From Helicobacter cappadocius (GTDB lineage: Bacteria; Campylobacterota; Campylobacteria; Campylobacterales; Helicobacteraceae), in contig NZ_JAUYZK010000004.1 of NCBI RefSeq assembly GCF_030688855.1, positions 1 through 64,000 on the forward strand: DNA of 64,000 nucleotides, given 5' to 3'. A program made the translations under genes and the position numbers. Below, one piece after another: positions 40,104 to 50,969 of the stretch (its first letter is position 1; each line of letters starts with the position of its first letter). A model generated the notes under the pieces. The model saw nothing but the letters and a program-made list of their open reading frames with translations. It did not search any database and was not told where the DNA came from.

Positions 40104-41702
40104 ATGATTTTATTGATCGATAATTATGATTCTTTTACATTTAACATCTACCAAATGTTTTCAAAATTTAACCACCCTATCAAGGTTATTAGAAATGACA
40201 AAATAAGCATTGAAGAAATCAAACAAATAAATCCGCAGTACATTATAATAGGACCAGGTCCTAAGACGCCACAAGAAGCAGGTATATCAATTAAGATTGT
40301 TCAGGAATTAAAAGGCATCTATCCTATTTTAGGAATCTGTTTAGGACATCAAGCTATACTCGCGGCATTTGATGTGCCCATTGTAAATGCAAAACACATT
40401 GTTCATGGAAAAATAGAACCTCTTGAACATAATTCAAAAGGTATTTTTAGAAATATTTCACCCAACACACCTATTGTCCGCTATCATTCTTTGGCAGCAA
40501 AAAGTGATGATATTCCAGATTTTTTTGAAATCTCAGCTAAAACGCACGATGGAGAGGTGATGGCTGTTGAACACAAAAGTTACCAACTCATTGGACTTCA
40601 ATTTCACCCTGAATCTATAGGAACAAATGAGGGTGAAAAAATGATATTAAATTTTTTACACTATAGAAGAGAAACCATACCTATCAAAACTTATTTAAAA
40701 AAAGCTCTCAATCTTTTAGATATGGACTTTCAAGAAGCTTATAATATCATGGATGAACTCACAGAAGGAAATATGAGCGATGCACAAATTGGCTCTTTAT
40801 TCACTTCATTAGAAATCAAGGGTATTAAAGCTGAAGAACTCGCCGGATTTGCAAGCATATTAAAGAAAAAAGCTATTTCCTTCCCTCTTCCCATAGATGG
40901 AGAAAAACGTCTAGACATCGTGGGAACTGGAGGCAGTCCGAATAAAACTTTCAATGTTTCGACAACTTCTTCATTGATTCTAGCTGCTAGAGGAGTAAAT
41001 ATTATCAAACACGGCAATAGAGCTATCACAAGCCAATCAGGATCGGCAGACTTACTTGAAAAACTTGGGATCAATATTAATATGAGTGTAGAAAACTGTA
41101 TTGAATGCTATAAAAAACTTGGAATCACTTTTTTATTTGCAACCAAATTTCACTCTGCACTAGCCTTTGCAAGTAACGCTAGAAAATCTCTAGGTTTTAA
41201 AACTGCTTTTAATCTTATTGGTCCTCTAGCAAATCCAGCAGCTGTAACGCATCAATTCATAGGCGTTTTTAACAAAAACTATACAGAGATAATGGCCGAA
41301 GCTCTCAATATCTTAGGAATAAAACGAGCTATGATAGTGAGTGGATTTGACGAATATGATGAAATTTCACTATCTGCACCAACCAAAATAACCGAACTCA
41401 AAGATGGGAAAATCTTAAGTTATGATTTTACTCCTTTGGAAGTAGGACTTGATTATGTTCCATATAGCATGTTAAGAGGTGGGGATGCAGATACAAACAA
41501 ACAAATCACTTTAGATATTTTCAATAACATTCCTTCAGTAAAAAATGACTTAGTATGCTTAAATGCTGGAGCAGCCTTATATATGTATGGTTTGGCAAAC
41601 TCTATCAAAGATGGATATATGCAAATAAAAGAAACTTTGAAAAGCAAAAAAGTATTTGAGATATTAGAAGAATTCAAGAAAATCAGTCACTGTGTGATTT
41701 AA
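40104..41702 (+). CDS. trpGD: Fused glutamine amidotransferase / anthranilate phosphoribosyltransferase
   Basis: 532 aa. Residues 1-190 are the class I amidotransferase TrpG (GICLGHQAI with Cys79; QFHPES with the catalytic His and Glu). Residues about 200-532 are TrpD (VGTGGSPNKTFNVSTTSS, KHGNRAITSQSGSADLLE, GPLANPA). The fusion supplies ammonia to TrpE and then adds phosphoribose to anthranilate. A terminator follows directly, so trpF, trpB and trpA are not in this operon. Confidence 0.93.
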   Translation: MILLIDNYDSFTFNIYQMFSKFNHPIKVIRNDKISIEEIKQINPQYIIIGPGPKTPQEAGISIKIVQELKGIYPILGICLGHQAILAAFDVPIVNAKHIVHGKIEPLEHNSKGIFRNISPNTPIVRYHSLAAKSDDIPDFFEISAKTHDGEVMAVEHKSYQLIGLQFHPESIGTNEGEKMILNFLHYRRETIPIKTYLKKALNLLDMDFQEAYNIMDELTEGNMSDAQIGSLFTSLEIKGIKAEELAGFASILKKKAISFPLPIDGEKRLDIVGTGGSPNKTFNVSTTSSLILAARGVNIIKHGNRAITSQSGSADLLEKLGININMSVENCIECYKKLGITFLFATKFHSALAFASNARKSLGFKTAFNLIGPLANPAAVTHQFIGVFNKNYTEIMAEALNILGIKRAMIVSGFDEYDEISLSAPTKITELKDGKILSYDFTPLEVGLDYVPYSMLRGGDADTNKQITLDIFNNIPSVKNDLVCLNAGAALYMYGLANSIKDGYMQIKETLKSKKVFEILEEFKKISHCVI

Positions 41703-41785
41703 AGTTTCTACAATTTTGCTTGTGTTACATTAAACTATAAATTATAGATTTTAAACATTAATTCTAAAGTGTTTTTAGCAATAGC

Positions 41786-41806
41786 GGGGATCAAAATCCC
41801 CTTTTT
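41786..41806 (+). terminator. Terminator of trpE-trpGD
   Basis: GGGGAT (41786-41791) and ATCCCC (41796-41801) around CAAA, followed by CTTTTTCT. Confidence 0.75.
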
Positions 41807-42199
41807 CTATTTCGCTTTTTTGATATCTAAAGCAAATCTTCCTGATCCTAAAAAGATAATTGCCAAAGCCCCAAAAAGATAAAATGCTTGGGGTTCAATA
41901 ATCCATCCACCCATTTGATTGATTCCAAAAATATTTCCGCCTGTAACAGCAAAAATTGCCACTAGCATATTTAAAATAAGTATCACAGAAGCGATTCTAA
42001 CTTGAAATCCGATAATAAGCATAATCGGAGCTAAAATCTCTCCAATATAAACTCCATAAGCTACAATTCCAGGTATCCCGATCGTTTCAATCATACCCTT
42101 TACGCCTTCAATTCCATACATTGCTTTATAAATGCCATGAAACAACATCATTCCTCCGATATTTAGCCTGAGTATTAGTTTTCCTATATCTGATAACAT
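41807..42199 (-). CDS. DoxX-family membrane protein
   Basis: 130 aa with four transmembrane helices; GKLILRLNIGGMMLFHGIYK and YGVYIGEILAPIMLIIG match the DoxX/YphA pattern. Members take part in redox membrane complexes in some bacteria; no specific role can be given. Separate from dapF by about 80 bp. Confidence 0.8.
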   Translation of the reverse strand: MLSDIGKLILRLNIGGMMLFHGIYKAMYGIEGVKGMIETIGIPGIVAYGVYIGEILAPIMLIIGFQVRIASVILILNMLVAIFAVTGGNIFGINQMGGWIIEPQAFYLFGALAIIFLGSGRFALDIKKAK

Positions 42200-42281
42200 T
42201 TTTTATCCTTTAGTATTTATTGCAAACAATATTATATCAAGAAGTATTCCAAAAATCACAATTATGCTCATTAGGCATTAT

Positions 42282-43073
42282 TCAATCGACAACGCAAACA
42301 CCTATAAAACGAACCCTTCCACCAAATAATATTTCCCCATCTTCTAACTCCAAATCCAATCTCTCTGTGCTGGGGGGAATAAGTATGCATTTTTTAGAAA
42401 TATTATAATGACGAACTCCCATGGCAAAAACAGCAGCCATTCCCGTCCCACAAGCTAAGGTAATATCCTCTACTCCTCTTTCGTAAGTACTAAGATATAT
42501 GGTTGTATTATCTCTAATATAAGCTATATTGACATTTGCATCATATTTTTGACGCAAATCACAGAGTGTTTGATTTTTTGTTTTAGGAAGTTCCTCAAAA
42601 GTCCTCACAAAATGAACCAAATGCGGAACACCCGTATCAAGAAGATACCACTTTTGTCCATAAGGGTGAATATCCAAGCTTAACTCTTCTATAAAGGTGT
42701 ATTTTCCTAGATTGGTCTGAATATTTGCGAATTTTCCAATACCATCAGATTCTACAGCACCATTGAAATAAGCTTTGATTTCTCCTGCTTCAGTAAAAAA
42801 GGTGTGAGAAGCAAGAGCAAGAGAGTTGCTATAAGCATAATAACACACACATCTACTAGCATTTCCACACATTTTTGCTCTGCTTCCATCAGAATTATAA
42901 AACTCCCATTCATAAGCATAGCTTGAATGAGGCAAAACAACTACAAGCCCATCTGCACCAATTCCATTATGTCTATCGCAAAGTTCTTTTGCTAATTGAG
43001 ATCTATCTTCATGTCTAAAAGCATTGATTATCAAAAAGTCATTACCACTTGCACAATATTTATGCACCACCAT
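42282..43073 (-). CDS. dapF: Diaminopimelate epimerase
   Basis: 263 aa. The two catalytic cysteines stand in CGNASRCV (about Cys69) and ACGTGMAAV (about Cys207). It converts LL- to meso-diaminopimelate for peptidoglycan and lysine. Opening KYCASGNDFLIIN matches the family. Single gene, divergent from the DinB-like gene. Confidence 0.93.
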   Translation of the reverse strand: MVVHKYCASGNDFLIINAFRHEDRSQLAKELCDRHNGIGADGLVVVLPHSSYAYEWEFYNSDGSRAKMCGNASRCVCYYAYSNSLALASHTFFTEAGEIKAYFNGAVESDGIGKFANIQTNLGKYTFIEELSLDIHPYGQKWYLLDTGVPHLVHFVRTFEELPKTKNQTLCDLRQKYDANVNIAYIRDNTTIYLSTYERGVEDITLACGTGMAAVFAMGVRHYNISKKCILIPPSTERLDLELEDGEILFGGRVRFIGVCVVD

Positions 43074-43180
43074 TGTGTTCCTTTAGTGTTTATTTTGACT
43101 GAACCGTAAATTTTAACACAAAATAGACTATAGTTAAAGCAATCAAGCTATAATCTTAAAAAAAAGTAAAAAGGTTTCAG

Positions 43181-43678
43181 ATGAAAGAAATAATGAAATT
43201 AGAGATGAAATACAACAAAGTTTCAAACGAAAAAATGATGGAGTGCTTAAAAAAATGCGGTAAGGAAATTTTTGAAAAAGATATGGGATTGTATTTCAAA
43301 TCCATAGCAGGTCTTTTTGAGCACACTCTGACATTAGGAGCCCATATTTGTGGTAGATATAGCTCAAAAGAGCTTGATGGGAGTGCCATCGTCTCTATCA
43401 TTGACTCAAATATGCAACTAAAACCAGAATATAAAACAATGGAAAAAATGTTTGAATACAGAACCAAAATTGATGATTTTATGATTGCCCTTATTGAAAA
43501 AGAATCTGATTTCACGCAAATAGAAACATTAGAATTTCCGGGTATAACATTTCAAAAACCAACTTATCAAATTCTTCTATCAGTACTTACTCATGACATT
43601 CATCATAGAGGACAGATTTCAGCAGCCCTTGATATTCTTAAAATAGAAAATGATTTCAACGGAATGTTAGCAATCTAG
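43181..43678 (+). CDS. DinB-family putative metal-dependent protein
   Basis: 165 aa four-helix bundle. LFEHTLTLGAHI and the C-terminal THDIHHRGQISAAL supply the three metal-binding histidines of the DinB/YfiT superfamily, used by thiol-dependent enzymes. The substrate is unknown. It ends on the GTG start of the next gene. Confidence 0.8.
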   Translation: MKEIMKLEMKYNKVSNEKMMECLKKCGKEIFEKDMGLYFKSIAGLFEHTLTLGAHICGRYSSKELDGSAIVSIIDSNMQLKPEYKTMEKMFEYRTKIDDFMIALIEKESDFTQIETLEFPGITFQKPTYQILLSVLTHDIHHRGQISAALDILKIENDFNGMLAI

Positions 43679-44712
43679 TGCGTCCTATATACTTTTTTTG
43701 GGTTGTTTTTGTTGTCAGTCTTTATTGGATGGGATATTTATATCAAGATTTTTTGATGAACCTTTTAATAGCAGGACTTTTGTGTGTAGCTAGTTATTGG
43801 CTCAAACATTTTTTTGAAAAATATATCAAAAATAATTTCATCACATCTTTTTTGTGCGTGTTTGTCCTTTTGACATTTTTTATTTTGCCTCTTTATTTTG
43901 TTATACACCAAAGTATCGATTTTTTGAGGCATTTAGAACCTCATAGTTTTCAAATGTTTATCGAAAAATTAAGAAATTTTACCTCTAATACATTTGTCGA
44001 TTTTCCATCTCTAAACTCAAGTTTAAATAAAGTTTTATCAAATATTTCTGTAGATGGAATGATGACCTACGCACTTAAATTTAGTAGTTATATTGGAAAA
44101 TACAGTCTAAATTTTGTTATGAACACAGGATTCATTGTAGTATTTTTGTTTTTCTTCTTTTATTATGGACGCAAAATGTATGATTACGCCATCAAGCTTT
44201 TACCTTTTCAAAAATCTGAGAGCCAGGCTGTTTTTGAAGAAATAAATGGCGTTTTGCACATTGTGTTTTTAACTTCCATTATCAATGTTTTGTTACAGGG
44301 ACTTGCTTTTGGAATTGCTGTGATGTGGTTTGGTTATGATGGATTTTTACTTGGAGTGCTATATGGACTAGCTTCCTTGATACCCATAGTTGGGGGAGCA
44401 CTTTTGTGGATACCTATAGTTGGTTATGAAATTTATTTGGGCAATATAACAGGGGCTGTATTTATTGGAATTTATTCTTTGGTATTTATAAGTTTTGTGA
44501 TTGATAATCTCATTAAACCAATTATTATCACTATCATCAAACAAAAAATCCTAAAAACCCCTATTCAGATCAGCGAAATATTAATTTTTTTCTCGATTTT
44601 AGCTGGTATTTCTACCTTTGGATTTTGGGGAATTGTCGTAGGACCCACTATCACTGCATTTTTTATAGCACTCTTAAGGTTGTATCAAAATAATTTTTCT
44701 TATAAAAATTAG
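43678..44712 (+). CDS. AI-2E family transporter (PerM-like)
   Basis: 344 aa, about seven transmembrane helices. GVLYGLASLIPIVGGALLWI and a C-terminal FWGIVVGPTITAFF are the family signatures. Members export autoinducer-2 or act as ion antiporters; the substrate here is unknown. GTG start at 43678, sharing one base with the upstream stop. Confidence 0.85.
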   Translation: MRPIYFFWVVFVVSLYWMGYLYQDFLMNLLIAGLLCVASYWLKHFFEKYIKNNFITSFLCVFVLLTFFILPLYFVIHQSIDFLRHLEPHSFQMFIEKLRNFTSNTFVDFPSLNSSLNKVLSNISVDGMMTYALKFSSYIGKYSLNFVMNTGFIVVFLFFFFYYGRKMYDYAIKLLPFQKSESQAVFEEINGVLHIVFLTSIINVLLQGLAFGIAVMWFGYDGFLLGVLYGLASLIPIVGGALLWIPIVGYEIYLGNITGAVFIGIYSLVFISFVIDNLIKPIIITIIKQKILKTPIQISEILIFFSILAGISTFGFWGIVVGPTITAFFIALLRLYQNNFSYKN

Positions 44713-44834
44713 GATTGAATGTTTTTTCCTGAATTATTCTTACTATTACTTTAGATTTTATATGTTTTTATGAAAAAATATTTTACAATTGGTCTGTTTT
44801 TCCATAATACAATCTACTTGAAAAAGAGGGGCTA

Positions 44835-46139
44835 ATGAAGTTTTTACAAAAGTATTTTCAACTTGATCAAAACCACACAAATATTAAAACAGAAGCTTTG
44901 GCAGGATTTACAATATTTCTAACAATGCTTTATATTATTCCTGTAGGCTCACAAATTCTATCTGAAGCGGGTATGCCAAAAAACGAACTGATTACTGTTA
45001 TTTCATTGGTAACTGCATTGGCAACGCTACTAACTGGACTGTGGGCAAATACCCCCGTAGCTATGAGTGTAGGGATGGGTTTGGTTGCATATTTCACCTA
45101 TGGACTCGTTCAAGGTATGGGTTTGAGTTGGCAGCAAGGGTTAGGTGCGGTTTTTTTATCAGGGGTAATATTTATTATTATTTCTTTCACTCGTATTAGG
45201 GTTTGGATTATGCAGAGCATTCCTAAAGATCTAAGATTTGCCCTGTGTGCAGGACTTGGAGCGTTTATTGCAACCATAGGATTTAAATCTCTAGGTTTTA
45301 TTACTATCACCTCATCTGGGCTGATGACATTAGGAAATATTTCTTCACCTCATATTCTTATTGGTATTTTTGGAGTTATTGTCATGCTATTGTTGCATAC
45401 TCTTAAAATTCAAGGTGCTTTCATCATTGGAATATTACTCTGTTCAGCAATTTCTTGGATATTAGGATATTCGTCATTGCCATCTGAAATATTTTCCTCT
45501 CCATCTTCTATTTCAAGCATCGCGATGAAGTTTGACTTGGTAGGAATAATGAATGTTGCTCTTATACCAGCGATCATTGCATTGCTTATTACAGATTTAT
45601 TTGATTCTTTAGGGACTCTTGCTGGAGTTGGGGCAAAAGCAAAAATGTTTCAAGATGTTAGCGGAAAAGACAAAAAACTTGAAAAAACTCTTCAAGCCGA
45701 TGCGATAGCCACAACTGCAGGAGCAATGTTTGGAGTATCTACAACAACAGCTTTTTTAGAAAGCTCAGCAGGGGTTGCAGTAGGCGGAAGAACTGGCCTA
45801 ACAGCCATTTTTACCGCGGTACTCTTTGGCCTAACATTGTTTTTATTACCCATATTCAGTGCTATTCCTGATTATGCTATTTATCCCACTTTGATCGTGG
45901 TAGGAGCGTTGATGTTTGCAGAAATCAGGCATATTGATTTTTCGGATTTACCTATTTGTGTAGCAAGTTTTTTTACAATTATTTTAATGCCTCTGAGTTC
46001 CTCAATTACAACAGGATTAGCAAGTGGATTTATTGTTTATGTTTTAATGTGTGCTTTTAAAAAGCAATGGAAGAGAATAAATCCTGGAGTAATTATTTTA
46101 TTTGTTATTAGCTTAATACCCTTTATCTTCCAAAATTAG
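44835..46139 (+). CDS. NCS2-family purine permease
   Basis: 434 aa, 12-13 transmembrane helices. EALAGFTIFLTMLYIIPVGS, NTPVAMSVGMGLVAYF and LFDSLGTLAGVGAKAKM are typical of the AzgA/PbuG hypoxanthine-guanine-adenine branch. Its stop overlaps that of the convergent radical SAM gene by four bases. Confidence 0.9.
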   Translation: MKFLQKYFQLDQNHTNIKTEALAGFTIFLTMLYIIPVGSQILSEAGMPKNELITVISLVTALATLLTGLWANTPVAMSVGMGLVAYFTYGLVQGMGLSWQQGLGAVFLSGVIFIIISFTRIRVWIMQSIPKDLRFALCAGLGAFIATIGFKSLGFITITSSGLMTLGNISSPHILIGIFGVIVMLLLHTLKIQGAFIIGILLCSAISWILGYSSLPSEIFSSPSSISSIAMKFDLVGIMNVALIPAIIALLITDLFDSLGTLAGVGAKAKMFQDVSGKDKKLEKTLQADAIATTAGAMFGVSTTTAFLESSAGVAVGGRTGLTAIFTAVLFGLTLFLLPIFSAIPDYAIYPTLIVVGALMFAEIRHIDFSDLPICVASFFTIILMPLSSSITTGLASGFIVYVLMCAFKKQWKRINPGVIILFVISLIPFIFQN

Positions 46140-47059
46140 GACTTTGTTGTATAAAATTCAAGATTGGCTACTTTTTTTATTTTTAATATGCCATCTGTAT
46201 AAAGTTCTTTTAAAACAACTAAAGTCTGAGAATCAAAAAGACTTTCAGATTCATTCACACTTACAGGTCTTCTGGATATAAACTCCACAAGATCTTCCCT
46301 AGAGTAATTTTGATGTATCAAAGGAATCGAACTTTTTCGATGGGGCAAAGAAACAAACATTCCTTCAAATTGTTTGGCTATTTGAGCAAGTCTATCAAAG
46401 CCAATCGCCTCTACATTATACGCAGGAGGCCTATCTACACTCCCTAAATCAATTCTATCTACCCGTATATCTTTTAAAAATTCTACTAAAGCTTCGATAT
46501 TTTTAGCTCCATCATTGATATTATTTACAAGCAGTATCTCAGCAACCAATTCGCCTTGATATTTAGATGAAAAATCCTTAATACCTGCCAATAAATCTTT
46601 TAAATTAATGCTTCTATAGGGTCTATCCACACGTTTAAAGCTATCTTCATCTGCAGCATCTAAAGAAAATTTTACGATATCAAATAATGCTAAAGCCTTC
46701 TGAACACTAGGAACACCAAATCTAGAACCATTGCTTAAAATAAGTGTAGAAATATTTTTTGGAATCATAGGTTTAAGGATACTCATAAATTCATATAAAA
46801 ATGGATAAAGTGTAGGCTCTCCATTTGCAGTAATAGTCAAGACATCAATTTTAGGATGTTCTAAGAGAGCTAACTGAACACTTTGAACAAGATCTTCTAA
46901 TTTTAAAATTTCTTGCATTTGATCTTGTGCTTTTTTCCCGATCAATTCACAATAAAGACAATCAAAATTGCACTGCTTACCACTAGGAGATAAATCAACC
47001 CCTAAAGAAATTCCAAATCTCCTAGAAACAACAGGTCCAAATATAATTTTATGCATCAA
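46136..47059 (-). CDS. Radical SAM protein
   Basis: 307 aa. CNFDCLYC (Cys30, 34, 37) is the cluster motif in the CxxxCxxC spacing; a GEPTLYP segment follows. This clade (beside topA in Helicobacter) resembles wybutosine/MoaA-like proteins without a defined reaction. ATGA-coupled to topA. Confidence 0.85.
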   Translation of the reverse strand: MMHKIIFGPVVSRRFGISLGVDLSPSGKQCNFDCLYCELIGKKAQDQMQEILKLEDLVQSVQLALLEHPKIDVLTITANGEPTLYPFLYEFMSILKPMIPKNISTLILSNGSRFGVPSVQKALALFDIVKFSLDAADEDSFKRVDRPYRSINLKDLLAGIKDFSSKYQGELVAEILLVNNINDGAKNIEALVEFLKDIRVDRIDLGSVDRPPAYNVEAIGFDRLAQIAKQFEGMFVSLPHRKSSIPLIHQNYSREDLVEFISRRPVSVNESESLFDSQTLVVLKELYTDGILKIKKVANLEFYTTKS

Positions 47060-49257
47060 TCCACTTCAATCTTATGTTTGCATTTGATACATTCGTGAAT
47101 ATGCTTACCTCTATAGGTTCTATCACTCATCATATAGCCACATTCAGGACATTTTACATCAATAGGTTCGTGATTAGAAATAAACTTACAATTTGGATAG
47201 TTTGCACAACCATAAAAAGATCCTCTACGACTTTTTCTAAGCAATATATCTCCACCACATTCAGGACATTTTACATCCAAGGGCTTAGATGAATTAGAAG
47301 GAGTTTTTAAGGATTTAGTATTTTTACACTTAGGATACCCACTACAAGCGATAAACTCTCCATTTTTCCCAATTTTTTTAACCATAGGTTTTCCACATTT
47401 TTCACAAACTTCAGATGTTTCTTCAGCATTACTGCTACTACTCTCATCTGGCTTGATATATTTACACTTAGGATACCCGCTACAAGCGATAAACTCTCCA
47501 TATCTGCCACTTCTTTTTACAAGTTCTTCACCACATTTTGGACAAAATTCACCTGTTGGAATAATAACTTTTTGAGAAGTAATATTGAGCTTGCCTTCAG
47601 AGATTTTTTTCATAAAAGGTTCATAAAATTCCCACAATACTTTCTGCCAGTCTTCTTTGCTTTGAGCTATCTCATCTAGCTTATCTTCCAAAGAAGCACT
47701 GAATTTACAATCAACAATTTCATTAAAATGTTCTTCTAACATTTTAATAACCTTAAATGCACTTTCTTGTGGAATAATCTGCTTTTTTTCAATAACAATA
47801 TACTCACGATTTTGCAAAAGTGAAACCGTAGGAGCATAGGTGCTAGGTCTTCCAATACCTAATCCCTCCAAAGTTTTTATCAATGAAGCTTCAGAATATC
47901 TAGCTGGAGGCTCTGTAGTATGTTTATTATTTTGAATAGATTCCAAAGTTATACTAGAACCAGTTTTAAGTTCAGGTAATAATTTATCTTTATCCTCATC
48001 ACCCAAGAGTTTATAATATCCATCAAAAATAAGCTTTCTTCCGCTGGCTTTGAATTCACCTTTGTCACATACAAAAACAATACTCTGACTTTCAAAAATA
48101 GCATCTTCCATCTGCGAAGCCAAAAAGCGATTATAAATAAGAGAATAAAGTTTGTGTTCTTCAGGCTTGAGATAAGATTTCGCAATATCTGGCGTAAAAG
48201 CAATATCTGTAGGCCGTATTGCTTCGTGTGCTTCTTGTGCAGATTTATTTTTTGTTGTATAGTTTTTTGGTTTTGGAGGAACATATTTTTCTCCAAATTG
48301 TTTGAGGATTCTCTCACGAGCAGATTTCTGGGCCTCTTTGGCGATATTAAGACTATCTGTCCTCATATAGGTGATAATTCCCATCGCCCCATTATTAGTT
48401 TCAACCCCCTCATAAAGCTTTTGAGCTATGCTCATTGTTCTTGTAGGAGAATAACCCAAAATATTTGAAGCACTTTGTTGTAGTGTAGAAGTCATAAATG
48501 GTGGGGGTGTTGGAGATTTTTTTGGTTTTTTTGCAATTTCACCAACCTTATAAGAACTAGCCTTGAGAGTTTCTAATATTTCTTGAGAGAAAACCTTGTC
48601 TGTAATGCTCTGTTTTTTAATTTTATTGCCATCATATACACTAAGTTCAGCTTGTATCCCATCTCCAAAAACAGCATCAATAGTGTAATAATCAACAGGC
48701 ACAAAAGCTCTAATCTCCCTTTCTCTATCTAAGATAATCTTTAGAGCAGCACTCTGCACCCTCCCAGCACTTAGCCCTCTGCTTATTTTATTTGAAATTA
48801 GACCACTAAGCTTAAAACCCACTATTCTATCTAGGAGTCTTCGAGCTTGTTGTGCATTGACTCTATCCATATCGATTTTTCTTGGAGATTTTAAGGCATT
48901 TTCAATAGCTGTTTTTGTAATTTCATGAAAAATAATACGAGGAAAAGTATCTACATCCTTGCCAATAGCTTGAGTGATGTGAAAACCTATCGCTTCTCCT
49001 TCCCTATCTTCATCGGTCGCTATATAGGTAGTCTTTGCCTTCTTTGCCAATGTTTTGATTTTTGCTACAATTTCTTTGTGATCTTTATCGATTTTATATT
49101 CAGGAGTGAAACTTTCCGCTTCTATTTTAATTCCGAAATTAGACTTTGGAAGATCCCTTATATGACCTTTTGAAGCAATCACCTCAAAATCATTATTTAA
49201 AAAATTCTTAATTGTTTTTGCTTTGGCTGGAGATTCTACGATGATTAGATCTTTCAT
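47056..49257 (-). CDS. topA: DNA topoisomerase I
   Basis: 733 aa type IA topoisomerase that relaxes negative supercoils. N-terminal Toprim ([24 protein letters not shown]), active-site tyrosine in [10 protein letters not shown] (about residue 295), and four C-terminal C4 zinc modules from about residue 590 ([32 protein letters not shown]). Full length for Campylobacterota. It diverges from flaB; the two 5' regions lie close together. Confidence 0.95.
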   Translation of the reverse strand: MKDLIIVESPAKAKTIKNFLNNDFEVIASKGHIRDLPKSNFGIKIEAESFTPEYKIDKDHKEIVAKIKTLAKKAKTTYIATDEDREGEAIGFHITQAIGKDVDTFPRIIFHEITKTAIENALKSPRKIDMDRVNAQQARRLLDRIVGFKLSGLISNKISRGLSAGRVQSAALKIILDREREIRAFVPVDYYTIDAVFGDGIQAELSVYDGNKIKKQSITDKVFSQEILETLKASSYKVGEIAKKPKKSPTPPPFMTSTLQQSASNILGYSPTRTMSIAQKLYEGVETNNGAMGIITYMRTDSLNIAKEAQKSARERILKQFGEKYVPPKPKNYTTKNKSAQEAHEAIRPTDIAFTPDIAKSYLKPEEHKLYSLIYNRFLASQMEDAIFESQSIVFVCDKGEFKASGRKLIFDGYYKLLGDEDKDKLLPELKTGSSITLESIQNNKHTTEPPARYSEASLIKTLEGLGIGRPSTYAPTVSLLQNREYIVIEKKQIIPQESAFKVIKMLEEHFNEIVDCKFSASLEDKLDEIAQSKEDWQKVLWEFYEPFMKKISEGKLNITSQKVIIPTGEFCPKCGEELVKRSGRYGEFIACSGYPKCKYIKPDESSSSNAEETSEVCEKCGKPMVKKIGKNGEFIACSGYPKCKNTKSLKTPSNSSKPLDVKCPECGGDILLRKSRRGSFYGCANYPNCKFISNHEPIDVKCPECGYMMSDRTYRGKHIHECIKCKHKIEVD

Positions 49258-49326
49258 TATTTCTCTTTATTATTTGATGTTTTTGATAATTCTAACACAT
49301 TTTTGTTTTTTTACTAGAAAATATTT

Positions 49327-49343
49327 TTGGAACACCTATTGCT
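49327..49343 (+). promoter_or_regulatory. Sigma-54 promoter of flaB
   Basis: TTGGAAC, five bases, TTGCT: the -24 GG (49329-49330) and -12 GC (49341-49342) are at the correct spacing, with one mismatch in the -24 box (GGAAC for GGCAC). The start would be near 49354, 25 bp before the ATG. Confidence 0.8.
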
Positions 49344-49378
49344 TACATTGGTCAAAACAAATAGCAAAGGATGCGATT

Positions 49379-50923
49379 ATGAGTTTTAGGATCAATACAA
49401 ATATAGCGGCACTTACCGCACACGCAGTAGGCGTACAAAATAACAGAGACTTAGCAGGTTCTTTGGAAAAGCTCAGTTCTGGACTTCGTATCAATAAAGC
49501 CGCTGATGACTCCTCTGGTATGGCCATTGCCGATAGCCTTAGAAGTCAAAGCGAAAGCTTAGGACAAGCAGTTAAAAATGCGAATGATGCTATTGGTATG
49601 ATACAGGTTGCTGATAAAGCAATGGATGAACAAATCAAAATCTTAGATACCATTAAAACTAAAGCGATTCAAGCTGCACAAGATGGTCAAACCCTAGAAT
49701 CTAGAAAGGCACTCCAAAGTGACATTCAAAGACTTCTAGAAGAGCTGGACAATATTGCAAACACTACAAGTTTTAATGGTCAGCAAATGCTATCTGGAAG
49801 CTTTTCAAACAAAGAATTTCAAATCGGGGCATATTCCAATACAACCGTAAAAGCCTCCATTGGTCCAACAAGCTCAGATAAAATCGGACATATTAGAATG
49901 GAAACATCTTCGTTTGATGGCACAGGAATGCAAGCTTCTGCTGCTGGAGGAAATCTTACCGAAGTTGCATTGAATTTTAGGCAGGTTGATGGAGTAAATG
50001 ACTACCAAATAGAAACTGCCAAAATTTCAACATCTGCTGGAACTGGAATCGGTGCATTGAGCGAAATTATCAATAGATTTTCAAACAAGCTTGGCGTACG
50101 AGCCTCTTATAATGTTATGGCAACAGGTGGTACGCCAGTGCAATCAGGAACCATTAGAGGACTTGTTATCAATGGCGTGACGATTGGAACTATCAACGAT
50201 GTTCGTAAAAATGACGCAGATGGCAGATTGATGAATGCGGTCAATTCGGTAAAAGATCAAACGGGCGTAGAAGCATTTTTGGATATCACAGGAAGAATAA
50301 ATCTAAAATCAAATGATGGAAGGGCTATTTCAATCCACGCAAATAGTGCTAGTGGTCAAGTCTTTGGTGGAGGAAACTTCGTTGGTATATCAGGATTTAA
50401 CCACGCAATTGTAGGAAGACTAACACTTACAAGAACAGATGCTAGAGATATTATTATAAGCGGTGTGAATTTTAGCCATATTGGTCTACATTCCGCACAA
50501 GGCGTTTCAGAATATACTGTAAATCTTCGAGCTATCAGAGGTGTTTTTGACGCGAATGTAACCTCTGCTTCTGGGGCTAATGCAAACGTTGCTCAAGCAG
50601 ATCTTAACTGGAGAGGAATGGGTGCTGGAGTTACAAGTATCAAAGGTGCTATGGTGGTAATGGATATGGCAGATTCTGCTAGAACTCAATTAGACAAGGT
50701 TCGTGCAGATATAGGTTCTGTTCAAATCCAACTAGTTGCAACTATCAACAATGTTTCTGTTACTCAGGTGAATGTAAAAGCTGCTGAATCTCAAATCAGA
50801 GATGTGGATTTTGCACAAGAATCTGCAAACTTCTCAAAATATAATATTTTGGCACAAAGTGGAAGTTTTGCGATGGCTCAAGCAAATGCCGTTCAACAAA
50901 ACGTTCTAAGACTCCTCCAATAA
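49379..50923 (+). CDS. flaB: Flagellin B
   Basis: 514 aa. Conserved D0/D1 N-terminus ([20 protein letters not shown] and [20 protein letters not shown]) and C-terminus ([34 protein letters not shown]); the middle is the surface-exposed variable part. Start ATG 49379; the open frame upstream runs through the promoter. The sigma-54 promoter and the topA neighbour identify it as the FlaB (minor, hook-proximal) type rather than sigma-28 FlaA. Confidence 0.92.
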   Translation: MSFRINTNIAALTAHAVGVQNNRDLAGSLEKLSSGLRINKAADDSSGMAIADSLRSQSESLGQAVKNANDAIGMIQVADKAMDEQIKILDTIKTKAIQAAQDGQTLESRKALQSDIQRLLEELDNIANTTSFNGQQMLSGSFSNKEFQIGAYSNTTVKASIGPTSSDKIGHIRMETSSFDGTGMQASAAGGNLTEVALNFRQVDGVNDYQIETAKISTSAGTGIGALSEIINRFSNKLGVRASYNVMATGGTPVQSGTIRGLVINGVTIGTINDVRKNDADGRLMNAVNSVKDQTGVEAFLDITGRINLKSNDGRAISIHANSASGQVFGGGNFVGISGFNHAIVGRLTLTRTDARDIIISGVNFSHIGLHSAQGVSEYTVNLRAIRGVFDANVTSASGANANVAQADLNWRGMGAGVTSIKGAMVVMDMADSARTQLDKVRADIGSVQIQLVATINNVSVTQVNVKAAESQIRDVDFAQESANFSKYNILAQSGSFAMAQANAVQQNVLRLLQ

Positions 50924-50933
50924 CTCCTCTTAA

Positions 50934-50958
50934 AGAGGGTGTTATTCCCTCTATTTTT
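50934..50958 (+). terminator. Terminator after flaB
   Basis: AGAGGG (50934-50939) and CCCTCT (50947-50952), loop GTTATT region, followed by ATTTTTC. The next gene starts at 50970. Confidence 0.65.
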
Positions 50959-50969
50959 CAAGGTTAGCT

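Noticed and set aside
49223-49378. Longer flagellin start upstream of 49379
   Set aside because: It would include the sigma-54 promoter, and flagellins begin at the conserved MSFRINTNI.
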